From Platanthera guangdongensis (lineage: Eukaryota; Streptophyta; Magnoliopsida; Asparagales; Orchidaceae), in contig CM077147.1 in assembly GCA_039583875.1 (NCBI GenBank), positions 162,439,866-162,503,865 on the forward strand: a DNA stretch of 64,000 bases, given 5' to 3'. This document shows, in pieces, positions 20,604 through 32,167 of this stretch. The notes beneath the pieces are model-generated. The model ran no database searches. It saw only the letters and a list, made by a program, of their open reading frames with translations, and was not told where the DNA came from. The stretch's first letter is position 1, and each line of letters starts with the position of its first letter. Made by a program: the position numbers and the translations under genes.

Positions 20604-22160
20604 TCCTTAGGGCAAGCTTGATACCCAGCACAGACACAAGTAACATACATTATATCTGTTCTACTGGGTATTAAATAGAGCAGTGATCCAACTATGCCCC
20701 TATACAAGGTGATATCAACTGGCTTGCCAACACCATCCTTGTCTAAAGATATACTAGACCCAATAAGAGTTCTCATGGAAGTGATTTTTTCCATACCATA
20801 CTTCTTGATTAACTGCTTGGTGAACTTAAACTAACTAATGAAAAGTCCATCTATAGTTTGCTAACTTGGAGACCCAAGAAAAACTTGAGTTCACGCATGC
20901 TACTCATATCAAACTTACTTTGCATACGTTTGGCAAACCTAGTGCAAAGTGACTTATCAGTAGAACTAAATATAGTGTCATTAACATATATTTGTACTAA
21001 AATGGTCTTGCCTTTGACTTCCCTTAGGAATAGTGTTTTGACTATTATTTCTCTTGAGAATTTATTCTCCAGAAGGATCTTAGACAAATTCTCAGCATTT
21101 TTGGATGAATCATAAATTTTTAAATCTTCATAATGTCATTTTGGTAAATTATTTAGAAATAAAAATCTATAGCCATTGTTACTTGAAAATTAGTGAAATT
21201 TTGTTTGTGGCGCTCTTTTAACACTATGAGCTTGCTGGAAATTTCTTAGAATTTGTGGAAATGAATTCCTTATACCTCCTTTGAAAAATATCCAATGTGT
21301 GAATTTTGAATTATTTAGGAGATAAATAGAATAATTGAAGAGAAAATTATAAAACTTGCATGACAAATAAATATGATTAGGTTTAGTAAAATCAACAAAA
21401 CTTGAGGGTTGCTCAACATAGACCCTTTCTTTGAGGCTATCATTAAGGAAGGCTGACTTCACATCCATTTGGTATACCTTAAATCTTTTGTAGGATGCAT
21501 ATGCCAGAAAGAGTCTAATTTCTTCCAATCTAGCCACTAGTGCAAAAGTTTGAACAAAGTTTATACCCTCTTCTTATTTATAGTCTTTTGCAAGCAGTCT
21601 AGCCTTATTTCTAACTATAACACCATTCTCATCAAATTTGTTCATGTAGATCCACTTAGTTCCTATGATGTTACAGTCATCTAGTCTGGGAACCAGCTTC
21701 CAGACATCGCATCTTTTGAACTAGTTCAATTCTTACTGCATAGTCCCTATCCAAAATGGGTCTATATTGGCTTCTTCAAACTTCTTTGGTTCTGTTTGTG
21801 ATAGAAAATTTGAATACATCACAGTGTATACTTCTTGTGGTCACACCTTGTGCTGCATCTCCAATGATCAGTTCTCTTGGATGATCCCTTAGATGTCTGA
21901 TAGCAACTGGTAATGTGACAGCTTCTCTGTGAATATTTTCAACTTGTTGTTGAGTTATTTCTTCTGGTTGTTCCTGAGCATGCTCTTCCTCAACAATATT
22001 GACTCCATCTTATATACTTTGTCATGCTGGAACCGAGTTTTCTATTGACATCTCCTTTAGCTTCAATTCTTCTCCTGTTGTGCTTGATGTACTAGGCTTA
22101 TCATTGTAAAACATAGAACTTTCATCAAATACAACATGAACAGACTCCTCTACAACTTGA
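20604..22160 (-). pseudogene. SIRE-2 reverse transcriptase, degraded
   Basis: Copia RT in element sense. ARLEEIRLFLAYASYKRFKVYQMDVKSAFLN lies near 21430-21535. The catalytic YVDD is changed to YVND (about 20985). SLDKDGVGKPVDITLYRGIVGSLLYL lies near 20660-20750, ending CACPKES where CHR-1 is inserted. Upstream (21540-22160) the integrase-RT linker is recognisable but full of stops. The segment normally reading KALYGLKQAPRAWY is replaced by unrelated AT-rich DNA. The catalytic change alone would inactivate it. Confidence 0.8.
21107..21372. other. AT-rich filler replacing part of SIRE-2 RT
   Basis: About 265 bp of AT-rich sequence stands where about 60 bp of conserved RT code should be, between PNHIY on one side and LSKILLEN on the other. 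I found no convincing terminal inverted repeats or duplication, so this looks like a deletion repaired with filler DNA or a badly decayed insertion. Confidence 0.5.
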
Positions 22161-22164
22161 TCCT

Positions 22165-23416
22165 TCAAGTTGTAGACCATATAGGCCTTACTGTGGTAAC
22201 TATAACCAACAAATACGCCTTCATAGGACTTCCAGAAAATTTAGTTATGTATGTTTTCCCATTATTTAGAACAAAACATCTACTGCCAAAGAATCTGAAG
22301 TAGGCCAAGTTTGGATTTCTGCCCTTCATTAGTTTATAAGGAGTCTTATTCAATATTTTGTTGATTGAAGCTCTATTAATAATATGGCATACTGTGTTAA
22401 TTGCTTCAACCCAGAAATATTCTGGGAGACAAGAATCACCCGGCATGGTTTTTACAGCTTCAATGAGAGTCTTATTCTTTCTCTCAACAATTCTTTTTTT
22501 GTTGGGGTGTTCTTGAAGAGGAAAACTTTTGATGAATCCCAAATTCTTCACAAAACTTTATCATACATTCAGTTTGAAATTCAGTTCTATGATCACTTCT
22601 GATTCTGATCACATAATTGTTCAATTCATTCTGTATTTGTTTGACAAATGTCTTGAATACATTAGGAGTTTCAGTCTTTTTCCTTAAGAAGAAAACCCAA
22701 GTAAATCTGGAATAGTCATCAACAATTACATAAGTGTAGACTTTCCTTCCTAGACTATGAACTGACATAGGACTAAACAAGTCCATATACAAGAGATATA
22801 GACACCTCATAGAGTCTTTGGTTTCAATGCTTTTGAATGAATCTTTGGTCTGCTTGCCTTTTTGGTATGTAGAGCAAATGCTCTCCTTAGAGCATTTAAT
22901 GTTGGGACCATTCCTAACTAGCTCTTTGTTAAAAAGTTTACTTATAGCCTTATAGTTCAAATGAGCTACTCTCTTGTGCCATTTGACATAGTGTGAGGCT
23001 TTTTCATTTGTAACTAGGCATATGGGTGAGTCTGACTTTAAACAAAGAAAATTTAAACAATATACATTCCCACACCTAGTGCCTGTCAAGATGACCTCTT
23101 GGTCACTTGACTTCTTTATAAGGCACTCATCCTTTTGGAATGAAATGTCATAGCCAAGATCACAAAGTTGGCTTATGCTGATAAGGTTGTATTGCAACCC
23201 TTCCACATAAGATACTTTGGTGAAAGTGACTAAGCCATTTGAGATCTTTCCACAACCTCTGGTACTCCCTTTGTCAGCTCCACCAAAGATCACCTTTAGT
23301 CCATTCTTTTCAGAAATATACTCACTCAAATTACTCCGTGTTCCAGTCATGTGTCTGGAACATCCACTATCCAAGTACAAGATTGGTCTATCTCTGGTGC
23401 TTGGACATACCTGCAA
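22165..23416 (-). pseudogene. SIRE-2 protease and integrase
   Basis: Starts near a TTG-Gln-Val junction at 23416 with YLDSGCSRHMTGTRS (protease). The zinc region follows (VKWHKRVAHLNYKAI, then ICSTYQKGKQ, where the last Cys is Tyr). The integrase core has LLYMDLFSP, VDDYSRFTWVFFLRK and IRSDHRTEFQ. A frame change near 22500 precedes VERKNKTLIEAVKTM and YFWVEAINTVCHIINR. Most of the first 310 codons are uninterrupted, making this the least broken coding stretch of SIRE-2. Confidence 0.85.
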
Positions 23417-23424
23417 AATAAAGT

Positions 23425-25688
23425 TTATTTTTCCTTAGGAACCCAAATTGTTGTGGGTCCTAGGTGCTTGTTAGTTGTGGCTCCATTGAGACCACCTGTG
23501 AACTTCTTAACTGGGTACATTTTCTGAACATGAGATACAGTGTAATTGAACCAACAGTCCAAGGCAAAGTTTCCTACCTTTCCACAACACCAACATTCAT
23601 ATATATTTTACCTACCTTTGGAGGCACAAAAGAAACTTTGTGCTGACATTCCTTAGGACAGGAATCAGCAAACTTGACAGTTGTATTTTGACTGGGAGCA
23701 TAATGATAGTTTTGCCTCTCAGTCACAACAGTCCTCCTTGGAGCAAGCACATTAGGAATAGCTTTCCTATTCACATATAAATTTGATCCAACTGGTCCAT
23801 ACTTCTAGGTTTCTTTTCCCTTAGTCTGAAACACAGGTTGTGCAATGACTGGACCTTTTTGTCCTGTTAGCTTTTTGCCTCTTCTTCTGTTGGGTTTAAC
23901 ATACCCAAGTCCACTTATAGGTGTTCCTGAGAAGGTATCTATAATAGGCAACACAATTTTAGTTTTAAAAAATATTTGTACTAGTCTTTTCTCATTCTGG
24001 AGTTTGAGTTCTAACTCTTGAATGGTTGTATCATTTTGCTTTAGCAAAAACATTTGATCATCAATGATTTTAGTCAACTTTGCCAACTTAGAACTTTGAA
24101 GACCAATCTTTTGAGTATCCATCCTATAATGATACTCAAGATTTTTTAGTGTTGCAATTTCTATAGCTTGTTCTTTGACAAGCTTCTTGCTATTTACAAG
24201 AGCTTCCAGCAATTTTACAAATTTCCTTATGAGTTGATGTAGTTTAGTCTCAGAGTTAAACTTTTGTGAATCAAACTTTAAGTCATATGAGTCTAGCTCA
24301 TCGACAATCTCATGAATAGAGTTTGTAGAACAACAGGAATTGTCAAAGATTACCTGAGTATCCTGATATTCAGCATTTTTTGTATTTAGATTATCAGAAA
24401 GAGCTATCAAATTAAACTCCATATCATCTTTAGAATCACCATAGTGTGATGAAGTTGTCGAGTTTTTGCCCTTGTATATGACCTCTCTAATGAATTCCTC
24501 TTCATAGGAGAACAATCCAGCATGTTATTCTTCTGATTCAGTTGAATCACTATCACTATCATATAAGGTCTTTGACTTATTTGCCATCAGACCCTTTTCT
24601 GATTTCTTGTCTTTATAAAACTTATTTTCTTTTGAATTTTTATTCTCCTTTCTTTTTATTGGATAGTCAGCAATGACATGTCCAAGCCTTTTACAACAAT
24701 AGCAGATAATGTTAGTCTTAATTTGTTTATTCTGATGAGAGTCATAACTAGCCACAAATTTGTCTCTGTGTTTGTCTTTGCGTTTACTGGAGCTTGGTTC
24801 AGATGATTTCTTATTCCACTTCTTCCTTCTCATCATTTTCTTGAATTGCCTGGTGAACAGTGTCAATTCATCATCTGATAATTCTTTTGATGAAGAACTG
24901 GTTCCAGTGCTATCTGTATCTTCATCCCTTCTTGGTGATGATGAGATTTCTCTTCTAGACTTCTTTGATGTATCTGCTTTAAAGGCCACAGATCTGGCTT
25001 GAGTTGAACTCCTGGCAGATTCAGCTTCAGCTTTTCTAGAATTTAGTTGAAGCTCATGTGACAACAGCTTCCCATATAAGTCGTGTGGTAACATATTTCT
25101 CAGATTCCCCATTTCTCTTATTGCACAAATCTTTATTTCCCATCATTATTTAGGGATCTCATAAATTTGTCAATAAGCTCATAATTTGAGAATTCTCTCA
25201 TAGTTCTTTAAGTCATTGATTATTCTACAGAACTTTTCATAACATAGTTCTATAAAATGAGTCTTTCCTTATATGAATGCCTCATACTGCTGGTTGAGTA
25301 GAGATTTTCTATCATCTCTTACTTCTTCTGTACCTTCCATGTAGACAATGAGGGTGTCTCACATCTCCTTGGATGTTTTACAGTGCACAAGATTCTGAAA
25401 AGTTGGATTATCTATTGCACTAATAATTATATTTTGAGCTCTTTTATCCATGGTGGCAAAAACCACCTCATCCTTTATCATCTCAGACAGTTTCTTAGGG
25501 GCTTGAACATTTGCATCTAAGACAGATATCTTCATAAGAATATATGCCCCTTCTTATACAGTGACAAAGATTCTTGGATCTGAAGCCTCCATAAATAATC
25601 TCACTCTCTACTTCCATATAGCAAAGTTATCTTTAGTACAAATAGGTAGTTTTATATAACTGAGTTCTCTGTGTGATTCAAAAGCCAT
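23425..25688 (-). pseudogene. SIRE-2 gag
   Basis: ATG at 25688 (MAFESHRELSYIKLPICTKDNFAIWK) with frequent stops through 25113. The rest is clearer: a basic/Ser-rich segment, a first knuckle CYCCKRLGHVIADY with its last Cys lost (near 24670-24710), an acidic stretch, a long coiled coil (about 24000-24250) and a second knuckle CWCCGKVGNFALDC whose His is Asn (near 23560-23605). Gag ends WVPKEK with TAA at 23425-23427. Both knuckles lack a ligand, so RNA packaging would be impaired. Confidence 0.82.
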
Positions 25689-25752
25689 TAGATCTGATAT
25701 ATTTAAACCACCCTTTGGATCTTTTTCAGACTGTTAGGTCTTTCTTGAATAA

Positions 25753-25768
25753 CCTCCCTCTAATACCA
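25753..25768 (-). other. SIRE-2 primer-binding site
   Basis: The minus strand reads TGGTATTAGAGGGAGG, two bases from the LTR end; it is an initiator tRNA-Met site with one change in the core. Confidence 0.75.
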
Positions 25769-26682
25769 CTTGAAAGATAGACATATGAGTAGTTTATCTC
25801 CTAGAGGGGGGGTGAATATGTGTCTTCTGAATTTCTTAGTCACTTAGATAAACTATTCAGCAGAATATTTAACAAAAACATTCACAACATACAACAAAAT
25901 CAATCCACAGATATCAGCACATGCACTCCACATTACAGAAAGAATTTATAATGGTTACCCTATCAAGGGTACATCCACTTTCGCCCTTCTTCCTCACTAG
26001 CAATGTGCTAGATAAGGTTATATCTCCTCCTCTTCAAGTCAGATCAAAAAAATCTTACAGGCTCAGTTTCTGTTAAGAAACCTACACTCAAACCAATTGG
26101 TCCTACCTTAGAGATTCACCTAATCTCCTATCTCAGGTCCCTCAAGAACCCTACCTCAGTCTTTATATCACAGGCTTACACCTCAGTGATCCCACTCAAA
26201 TCACCTACCTCAGGTCCCTCAAAAACCCTACCTCAGCCTTTATAAATTAGGCTTACAACTCAGAGATTAATTCTCCTACCCACTCAGATCTTAAAGAGAT
26301 CTTACAAAAATTAAGAGGTAAATAAAATATTCTCAAAAATAGTAAAACTTTAATCTAACTTATCTGAAAGAATTCAGATTCTTCAATTTAGCTGCACTTG
26401 ATAGATTCTTGAAAAGCAAGCTGGCTGAAAAGATACTTCTCTGGATCTGCAATATTCTTGATGATGATCAGCTTGATTTCCTTGAAGAAATTGTAGCTCA
26501 GATCCCTCTTAATCTTCAGATCAACTTGTTGAAAGGAACTGAAGATTTTCTTGAGTACCTTCGTCTTCCTTTTCCTTCTTCTCCTTGGAGTTGTCATCCT
26601 CCCCTGACTTGGAAGAAATTAGAATGAGAGAATAGAATGATTTGCCTGATTCTGATCGATGCTTTCTTTGTAGACAACCCCT

Positions 26683-26692
26683 CTATTTATAG
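26683..26692 (-). promoter_or_regulatory. SIRE-2 LTR TATA box
   Basis: The minus strand reads CTATAAATAG, identical to the SIRE-1 box and to the box in front of the SIRE-2 aORF. Confidence 0.7.
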
Positions 26693-26819
26693 CCTTCGTG
26701 GATGGTTGATTTCTGATTGATGAAATCAACATGTGACATCATACTTCAAATCCTCCTTTAAACTGTTTTTGTTAAGATAACATATTATTGTAGCCGATGT
26801 GACATTTCTGACTTGTCTT

Positions 26820-27480
26820 GACACTTCTATGTTGACTCTGCACATCTTCAGAAACATAAGTGTCGAGATGTCCAAAATGTCTCGACACTATATTGCTTAA
26901 GTGTTCTTAAAAGGTGTCGAGACATCATAGCAGTCTTGACATAATTTTACTTAGAATAATTTTTAGTTTGAACTTGAAGGTGTCGAGACCGTAGACTTGT
27001 CTCGACACAACTGCCATCTGTGTCGACATCTTTAAATCTACATTGTGTCGAGACAGTTGAATTGTCTCGACACTTCAGTCTGCCGGTGTCGATACTTGTT
27101 TAAGTCTACACTTCAGTCTTCATTGTGTCAAGATAGTTGTATTGTCTCGACATAACTGACTTGATCTTCAATGTATCGAGTTAGCTGACTTGTCTCGACA
27201 CTACTAACTTGATCTTCAATGTGTCGAGATAACTGACTTGTCTCGACACAGTTGACTTAATCTTCAATGTGTCAAGTTAACAGACTTGTCTCGACACAGC
27301 TATCTTGAATCTTCAAGCTGTCGAGTTAGCTGACTTGTCTCGACACTGCTTCTGCAAAGATGTCGACATAGTTGAAGTGTGTCGACACTTTTGTACTTAG
27401 CCATTTTTCTGCACTGCAAGTTTCTAGATGTTGACTGTGCCGACTTCACTCAGCACTTTGCTGACTTCACTCGATACTTT
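26820..27480. repeat. TGTCTCGACAC/GTGTCGAGAC array in SIRE-2 U3
   Basis: More than fifteen copies of near-palindromes GTGTCGAGAC, GTCTCGACAC and occasional GTGTCGACA, often in convergent pairs with short spacers such as agttgactt or tagctgact. It differs from the SIRE-1 array mainly by one base in the palindrome core. Confidence 0.85.
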
Positions 27481-27680
27481 TGTACTTAGATAATTTTTTT
27501 CACTTTCTAGTCAACTTCTTGAGTCCACATGTCAATATAACTTGTACCACTTGTCCAATCACTATGACATAGAAAACCTGCATGCATGAACTAAAACATA
27601 CATTAAATACACACATGTGTATATCACTGAGTTGAAAGGGCTTTTTCAAATCAAGTACATTGTTTCCAATGTATCTAACA

Positions 27681-27927
27681 TTGGGCGGTTAGAGCTGTCT
27701 ATGGAGGATAACTGTATAGTTCACAGGGGCTTTGTTGTGCGGGTTGATGTCAGAGTCGTTGGGTTGTGTTGACTTGTTTACGATGGTGTGTCAAGTCTGG
27801 TTGGTTGCCTAGTAGCGGGCTACAACCTGTAGTGTTGCGCGGTCCGGAAGCGGAGACCGCAGAACTGTGCGGTTTGGTGGTAGTGTCTGACAGATCTTCA
27901 TAGAAGTGGACTAGGCTCTGAACGTGT
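27681..27927 (+). repeat. COP-1 LTR, upstream fragment
   Basis: 247 bp between the SIRE-2 and TEK-1 LTRs. It contains gcgcggtccggaagcggagaccgc, broken here into motifs gcgcggt and gaccgc, which recur in 48600-48720 next to the COP-1 primer-binding site. It is therefore the left half of the COP-1 LTR split by TEK-1. The LTR start lies further left, beyond SIRE-2. Confidence 0.6.
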
Positions 27928-28959
27928 TGTAAGACCCCCCCTCCCAGATCCTAAAACATGGCATGAAGGGGGGGTATTATGCCCAGAACAGCCACCTTGC
28001 GATAGCATTAGCACACGGGCAAACCTGTACCACAAGACGCCTATTCTGCCGGCTACAACCAATATCAATGAATGCCAATCCAACCAAAATATAATCAAGA
28101 AGTCAATCCACACGTAAGCATAATAAGTCCAAAGTACAATAATAAGAGAAGCTACAACAAGCTTCTAAAACATCAGAGTACAACTAAAACATGCCCAAAA
28201 GGGGCTACAACAAAACCTCTCAAAAACTCACATCGGTGACCGACGGTAATGACAACGCCGTCCCTTCAGGCCCTGTCGTCCTAGCCGGGCTGTCCTGCTG
28301 CATAGTCTGCGGCTGCTCTACCTGCGGGGTTTGCTCCTAGAAAGGAAGATGTAGCAACCGTTAGTCAAAAAGACTAAGTGGCTTCACATCCGCTCCCCCA
28401 GCGACTCATCGGCACCGGGCGGAGAAAGGAATCATGGTACAATATATAATTAGTAGTATAAGCAGGTACAAGCAGGTGGAATAAGTACATGTAATGCGAG
28501 CAGTAATAGAGAAAATGCGTAACATGATTAATAGCAGTCTACACTATAAATTTTACACAAGTTGTACCAATCCATCTAATATAGACTTCTACAACAGGAA
28601 AGTAACTTAACTTATAAGAATGCCCATACAAACTTATAAGTTAAGGATCGGTTTAACATAAAGTAACTCATCGTATAGGAGTGCCCATACAAACTTATAC
28701 GATGAGAATCTTTTTTATGCAATGTAATGTAATGGTATGTATGATATGCAATGACTCACTCATGATCACACACATGCAACCTCTATGTCGACACAGACTC
28801 ATAGTTCCCACTTTTCGAGCAGGTAGTTAACCTCTCAGGTGTCAACCGCCGTGACTAGGCGGTGATAGTAGAGCGGGCTTCTCTACTACTAAGCGGGTAT
28901 CCACACTACTTCGCTTAGGCCTCCGTATTCCTCAGCGCTAAAAACACAATAGCAGAGCC

Positions 28960-29400
28960 CCATGCGTACTACATCCCAGCAGGAGTCTCGGGTAGATGTG
29001 CACCGAGAACCAAGCCCTGAACTGGCCATGTGTGACCCGAAAAGAGCCTCGAAAAATGCACGAGGACCAAGCCCAACCGTTCACTTGGTACGGAAGGAGC
29101 CCCGGGACATGAACACCGACGACCAAGCCCAACCACCCAAAGTCTATTTGTCAACTCCCGTCAGTGTGACGACTGGCGAGCCCGTAGACCTGCCACACTA
29201 TCTTTAACCCAGGATTACGACACTGCATGTCGACTCACACCGCATGCAATTCCACATCACTGTGGAATGTAAGGAGCCTCGGAGAAAGCATGAGGACCAA
29301 GCCCAACCGTCCACTTGGTACGGAAGGAGCCCCGGGAAATGAACACCGAGGACCAAGCCCAACTGCCCATCTATGTTACGTCTCAACATTAGCCGAGTCA
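28960..29400. repeat. Imperfect tandem repeats inside TEK-1 LTR
   Basis: At least four diverged copies of a block of about 50-55 bp ending in ggaccaagcccaacc, with alternating phrases ggagcctcg and ggagccccggga. The same set is in the right LTR at about 37260-37640. Confidence 0.75.
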
Positions 29401-29950
29401 ATGTGGTATATAAGATTATCTATAATCTATGTTCACATAACTCTAACACAACCGATTAACATGCTTTAATCAAGTTCAATCATTTGTGCGCATGTGAATC
29501 AATAATCTAAATATCAACGATCGTTTCTTCGTAACAATCACCACCGATCCGGTATACCAATTCGAGTCAATCTTATCAATAATCGACATATTTCCATTAT
29601 CGGTATGTCCTCAATATTACTCTTATTGAAACCATTTTAATCCCATCAACACGTCAAAATGTTCGCTCACTAATTTCTACCAAATAGATTCGTTCAAGTG
29701 AAATTTACTTCTCCATTTGATTACGTGTGATCCATCCAACAATTTCATCACTCGTTAAACTATGACATTTAAACATAAAGAATTCTCCAGCCCCTACATC
29801 AATTAGTTATAATGTCTCTACCGAATTCAATTCCAATGTTATACCAAACACAGAATTTTAAGCATAGAACACCATCAGGACATCACCTTCAACTGAAGAT
29901 TCCCGAGGCTATAGAAATCTGGTGAAGGCGTGTAACCCCTCATTGGAAAG

Positions 29951-29960
29951 GTATTTATAG
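29951..29960 (-). promoter_or_regulatory. TEK-1 LTR TATA-like box
   Basis: The minus strand reads CTATAAATAC, about 1.36 kb from the LTR start and downstream of the palindrome array. In the right LTR the corresponding site (about 38208-38217) is changed to CTGTAAATAC. Confidence 0.5.
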
Positions 29961-30549
29961 TGGCTACAACTTTCGTGTTTAGTCGACTGCCCAGATCTGG
30001 ACGTATCATACTTGAAAATAGCCACAAGATCATTGCGTGCAGAACACAGATTTATGCACGCATCTTAAGGCGGAATGAACGACATCAGTTCATCTTCCTC
30101 CTCAAGTCGATTTACAAAAATCACATCCAGGTTTCCTACACCCTTATTCTACCTCACAAGGGCACTTCTCTTCACGAAACCACCTCCATCATCACATAGA
30201 AGAAAGGAGAGGTTGAAGACATCTAAAACCTAGGACACATGTCCTAGCATGGCCATTCCTAGAAAACTTCTTCTCTCCATCAAGACACTCTTGAGTCGAT
30301 GTCTCTCCTAAGAAATAACTAGAGATCTAGCACCAAGGGAGAGGGGGGGGGGGAGGAAGCTCACCTCATTTCCGGAGTTTTCACCATTTCAAACCAAGGA
30401 TCTTGTAACTCTTCTCGGTGGCATCCTCTCCTCCTCGGAGACGGCAGATCTTCACCTCTTGGACTTGCTCCAGCACCTTCTTCCTCCATAGCAGTTTCTC
30501 TAGAGAAAAGGGGCTTGAAAAGAGAATGAAAATGACTAGGGTTTTCAGT

Positions 30550-31190
30550 TCACTTATAAGTGAAAAATGACACGGGTAGGTACACACCTGTGTCCTTACC
30601 CATGTCCCGCTCGGGTTAAGCATCGTCGACGGTTACACTGGCGCTTCAATACATAAATATAGGTAGGGTCACGCCCATGTCCCTACCCATGTCCCATTGA
30701 CATGGTCGTATTGCTGGCCGTGTCCTGCTCGGGACATGCTTCGTCGAGTTTCACTTATCACACACGGGTAGGGACACACCCGTGTCTCTACCTGTGTCCT
30801 CCTCAGGGCACACTTCGTCGAGCTCTACTCGACACACACGGGTAGGGACACGCCCGTGTCTCTACCCGTGTCCTCATATATACGGGTAGTGACACGCCCG
30901 TGTCACTACCCGTGTCCTTCACTTGGACAACTCGAGTCGTCGACTCGAGTGTTGGCTGGACAGACACAGGTAGGGACATGCCCGTGTCTCTACCCGTGTC
31001 CTTCTCGGGGACAACTGCTTGGACATACATGGGTAGGGACACATCGTGTCCCTACCGTGTCTTCATACACATAGGTAGTGACACGCCCGTGTCACTACCC
31101 GTGTCCTTCTCTGGACCTACTCGAGTTGTCGACTCGAGAGCTGGCCTTACACACATGGGTAGGGACACACCCGTGTCTCTACCCGTGTCC
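30550..31190. repeat. Long-dyad array in TEK-1 U3 (left LTR)
   Basis: About eight copies of a dyad of some 36-40 bp whose arms are ACACGGGTAG(T/G)GACAC and its complement around a GCCC centre, plus tcgagt/actcga pairs. Each unit can fold into a long hairpin. Open frames across it on both strands are repeat translations. Confidence 0.85.
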
Positions 31191-31316
31191 TATTCTGGAC
31201 AGACTTCTCCTCCCAATTACAAGTGCAACCCAGCTGTCAGCACTTCCCTGAGCCCAAGTTAGCTTTTCTAACTCAAAAACGTGCACGAGGGGCCTAGTGT
31301 GAATTGAGACGTTACA

Positions 31317-32165
31317 AATCCTATAAAGAAAATAAAAGATCTCGTCCCCGAAATCAGGCTAAGGCTATGGGGAGAAAAAGCATAACAAAAAATAAAATAT
31401 GCTTTTTTTAAAATTACCTTGAGGAAATAATTCTAGCTAGCGTTTTTGCATCAAGTCCACCGGCTCCCACATATACTCCTCTTTCCCATGATTAGACCAC
31501 AACACCTCCATCAAAGGAACACTTTTGCGGCGCAAACTTCTTGTCTCGTTGTCTACGATCCACACCGACTTTAGTCGCACAGACCTATCAGTCGCCACTA
31601 CACTATCAGTGGTGGGGATATATTGATCGGGCCGTAATAGTGCCTTTCGAAGTGGCAACACATGGAACACGTCGTGGAGGTTCTCTAGCTATGGTGGTAA
31701 CTCCAACCGATGGGCCAAAGGGACAATTCTTTCCAATATAGTGTAAGGCCCAACGTACCTTGGGCTGAGCTTTTTCACACCACGCACCCATGACACTCCA
31801 TCCATCGGGCGGATTTTCATAAACGCTTTATCACCCACTTGAAATTCCACCATTCGGTGTTTTGCGTTATAATATTTTGCCTGCCGACTTTGATCCTCAA
31901 GCATGCGGTCCCGTATCAGTCTAACCACTACATCCGTATCATCAATATACTCAATTCCCAAAGCCTTCGGGTCTTCATCTTGCACCCAAGACAAGAGGGT
32001 TCTACACCTTCTTCCGTAAAGGGCTTCATGTGGTGCCATGTCGATGCTAGCTTGATGGCTGTTGTTATAGGAGAATTCCACCGCGGTAAGATCCTTTCCC
32101 ACAACTATCCTCTATCCAACACACACAACCTTAACAGGTCCTCCAATGTTCTGATGGTCCTCTCA
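31317..32165 (-). pseudogene. TEK-1 integrase C-terminus and chromodomain
   Basis: The segment after the integrase core reads VEFSYNNSHQASIDMAPHEALYGRRCR, FQVGDKAFMKIRPMDGV and LSPRYVGPYTILERI (31689-32102). A chromodomain-like tail VPLMEVLWSNHGKEEYMWEP follows near 31445-31515. A stop precedes this part in the conserved HPQTDGxSER site, and frames shift at about 32110. The domain order is that of chromoviruses. Confidence 0.8.
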
Positions 32166-32167
32166 GA

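Larger units (their letters stand above)
7992..27680 (-). mobile_element. SIRE-2: Sirevirus-like copia element with aORF, multiply interrupted
   Basis: Removing the nested insertions gives the element order on the minus strand: LTR (27680-25771), primer-binding site, gag (25688-23425), protease-integrase (23416-22165), RT (to 20604), RNase H (12904-12351), a promoter-like region (10955-10452) and the aORF (10450-7992). The 3' LTR is left of the TAT-1 insertion and outside the window. Continuity is shown by the pol frame resuming on both sides of CHR-1 within one short conserved region (KES... then ...KRILRYLND). All coding frames carry stops. Confidence 0.85.
25771..27680 (-). repeat. SIRE-2 5' LTR
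   Basis: 1910 bp, from TGTTAGATACATTGG (27680) to TCTATCTTTCA (25771) in element sense. It contains a U3 palindrome array, TATA box, a tract of cctacctcagg-type repeats (26080-26260) and a C-run near the end (about 25803-25812). Sequence right of 27680 belongs to the COP-1 LTR. Confidence 0.85.
27928..31316 (-). repeat. TEK-1 3' LTR (left copy)
   Basis: 3389 bp, ending GGTCTTACA at 27928. It includes tandem blocks at 28960-29400, a TATA box at 29951-29960 and the large palindrome array at 30550-31190. It aligns along its length with 36187-39047 plus 47568-48082. Confidence 0.88.

Noticed and set aside
25795..25830. The same local poly-C stem-loop in SIRE-2
   Set aside because: The C-run is present but the immediate flanks do not pair; a longer, imperfect alternative (gacacatat with atatgtc) is too weak to count as support.
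30803..31262. Open frames with MSLPVS/VGTRPCPYPCP repeats
   Set aside because: They are translations of the TEK-1 dyad array and occur on both strands and in both LTRs.
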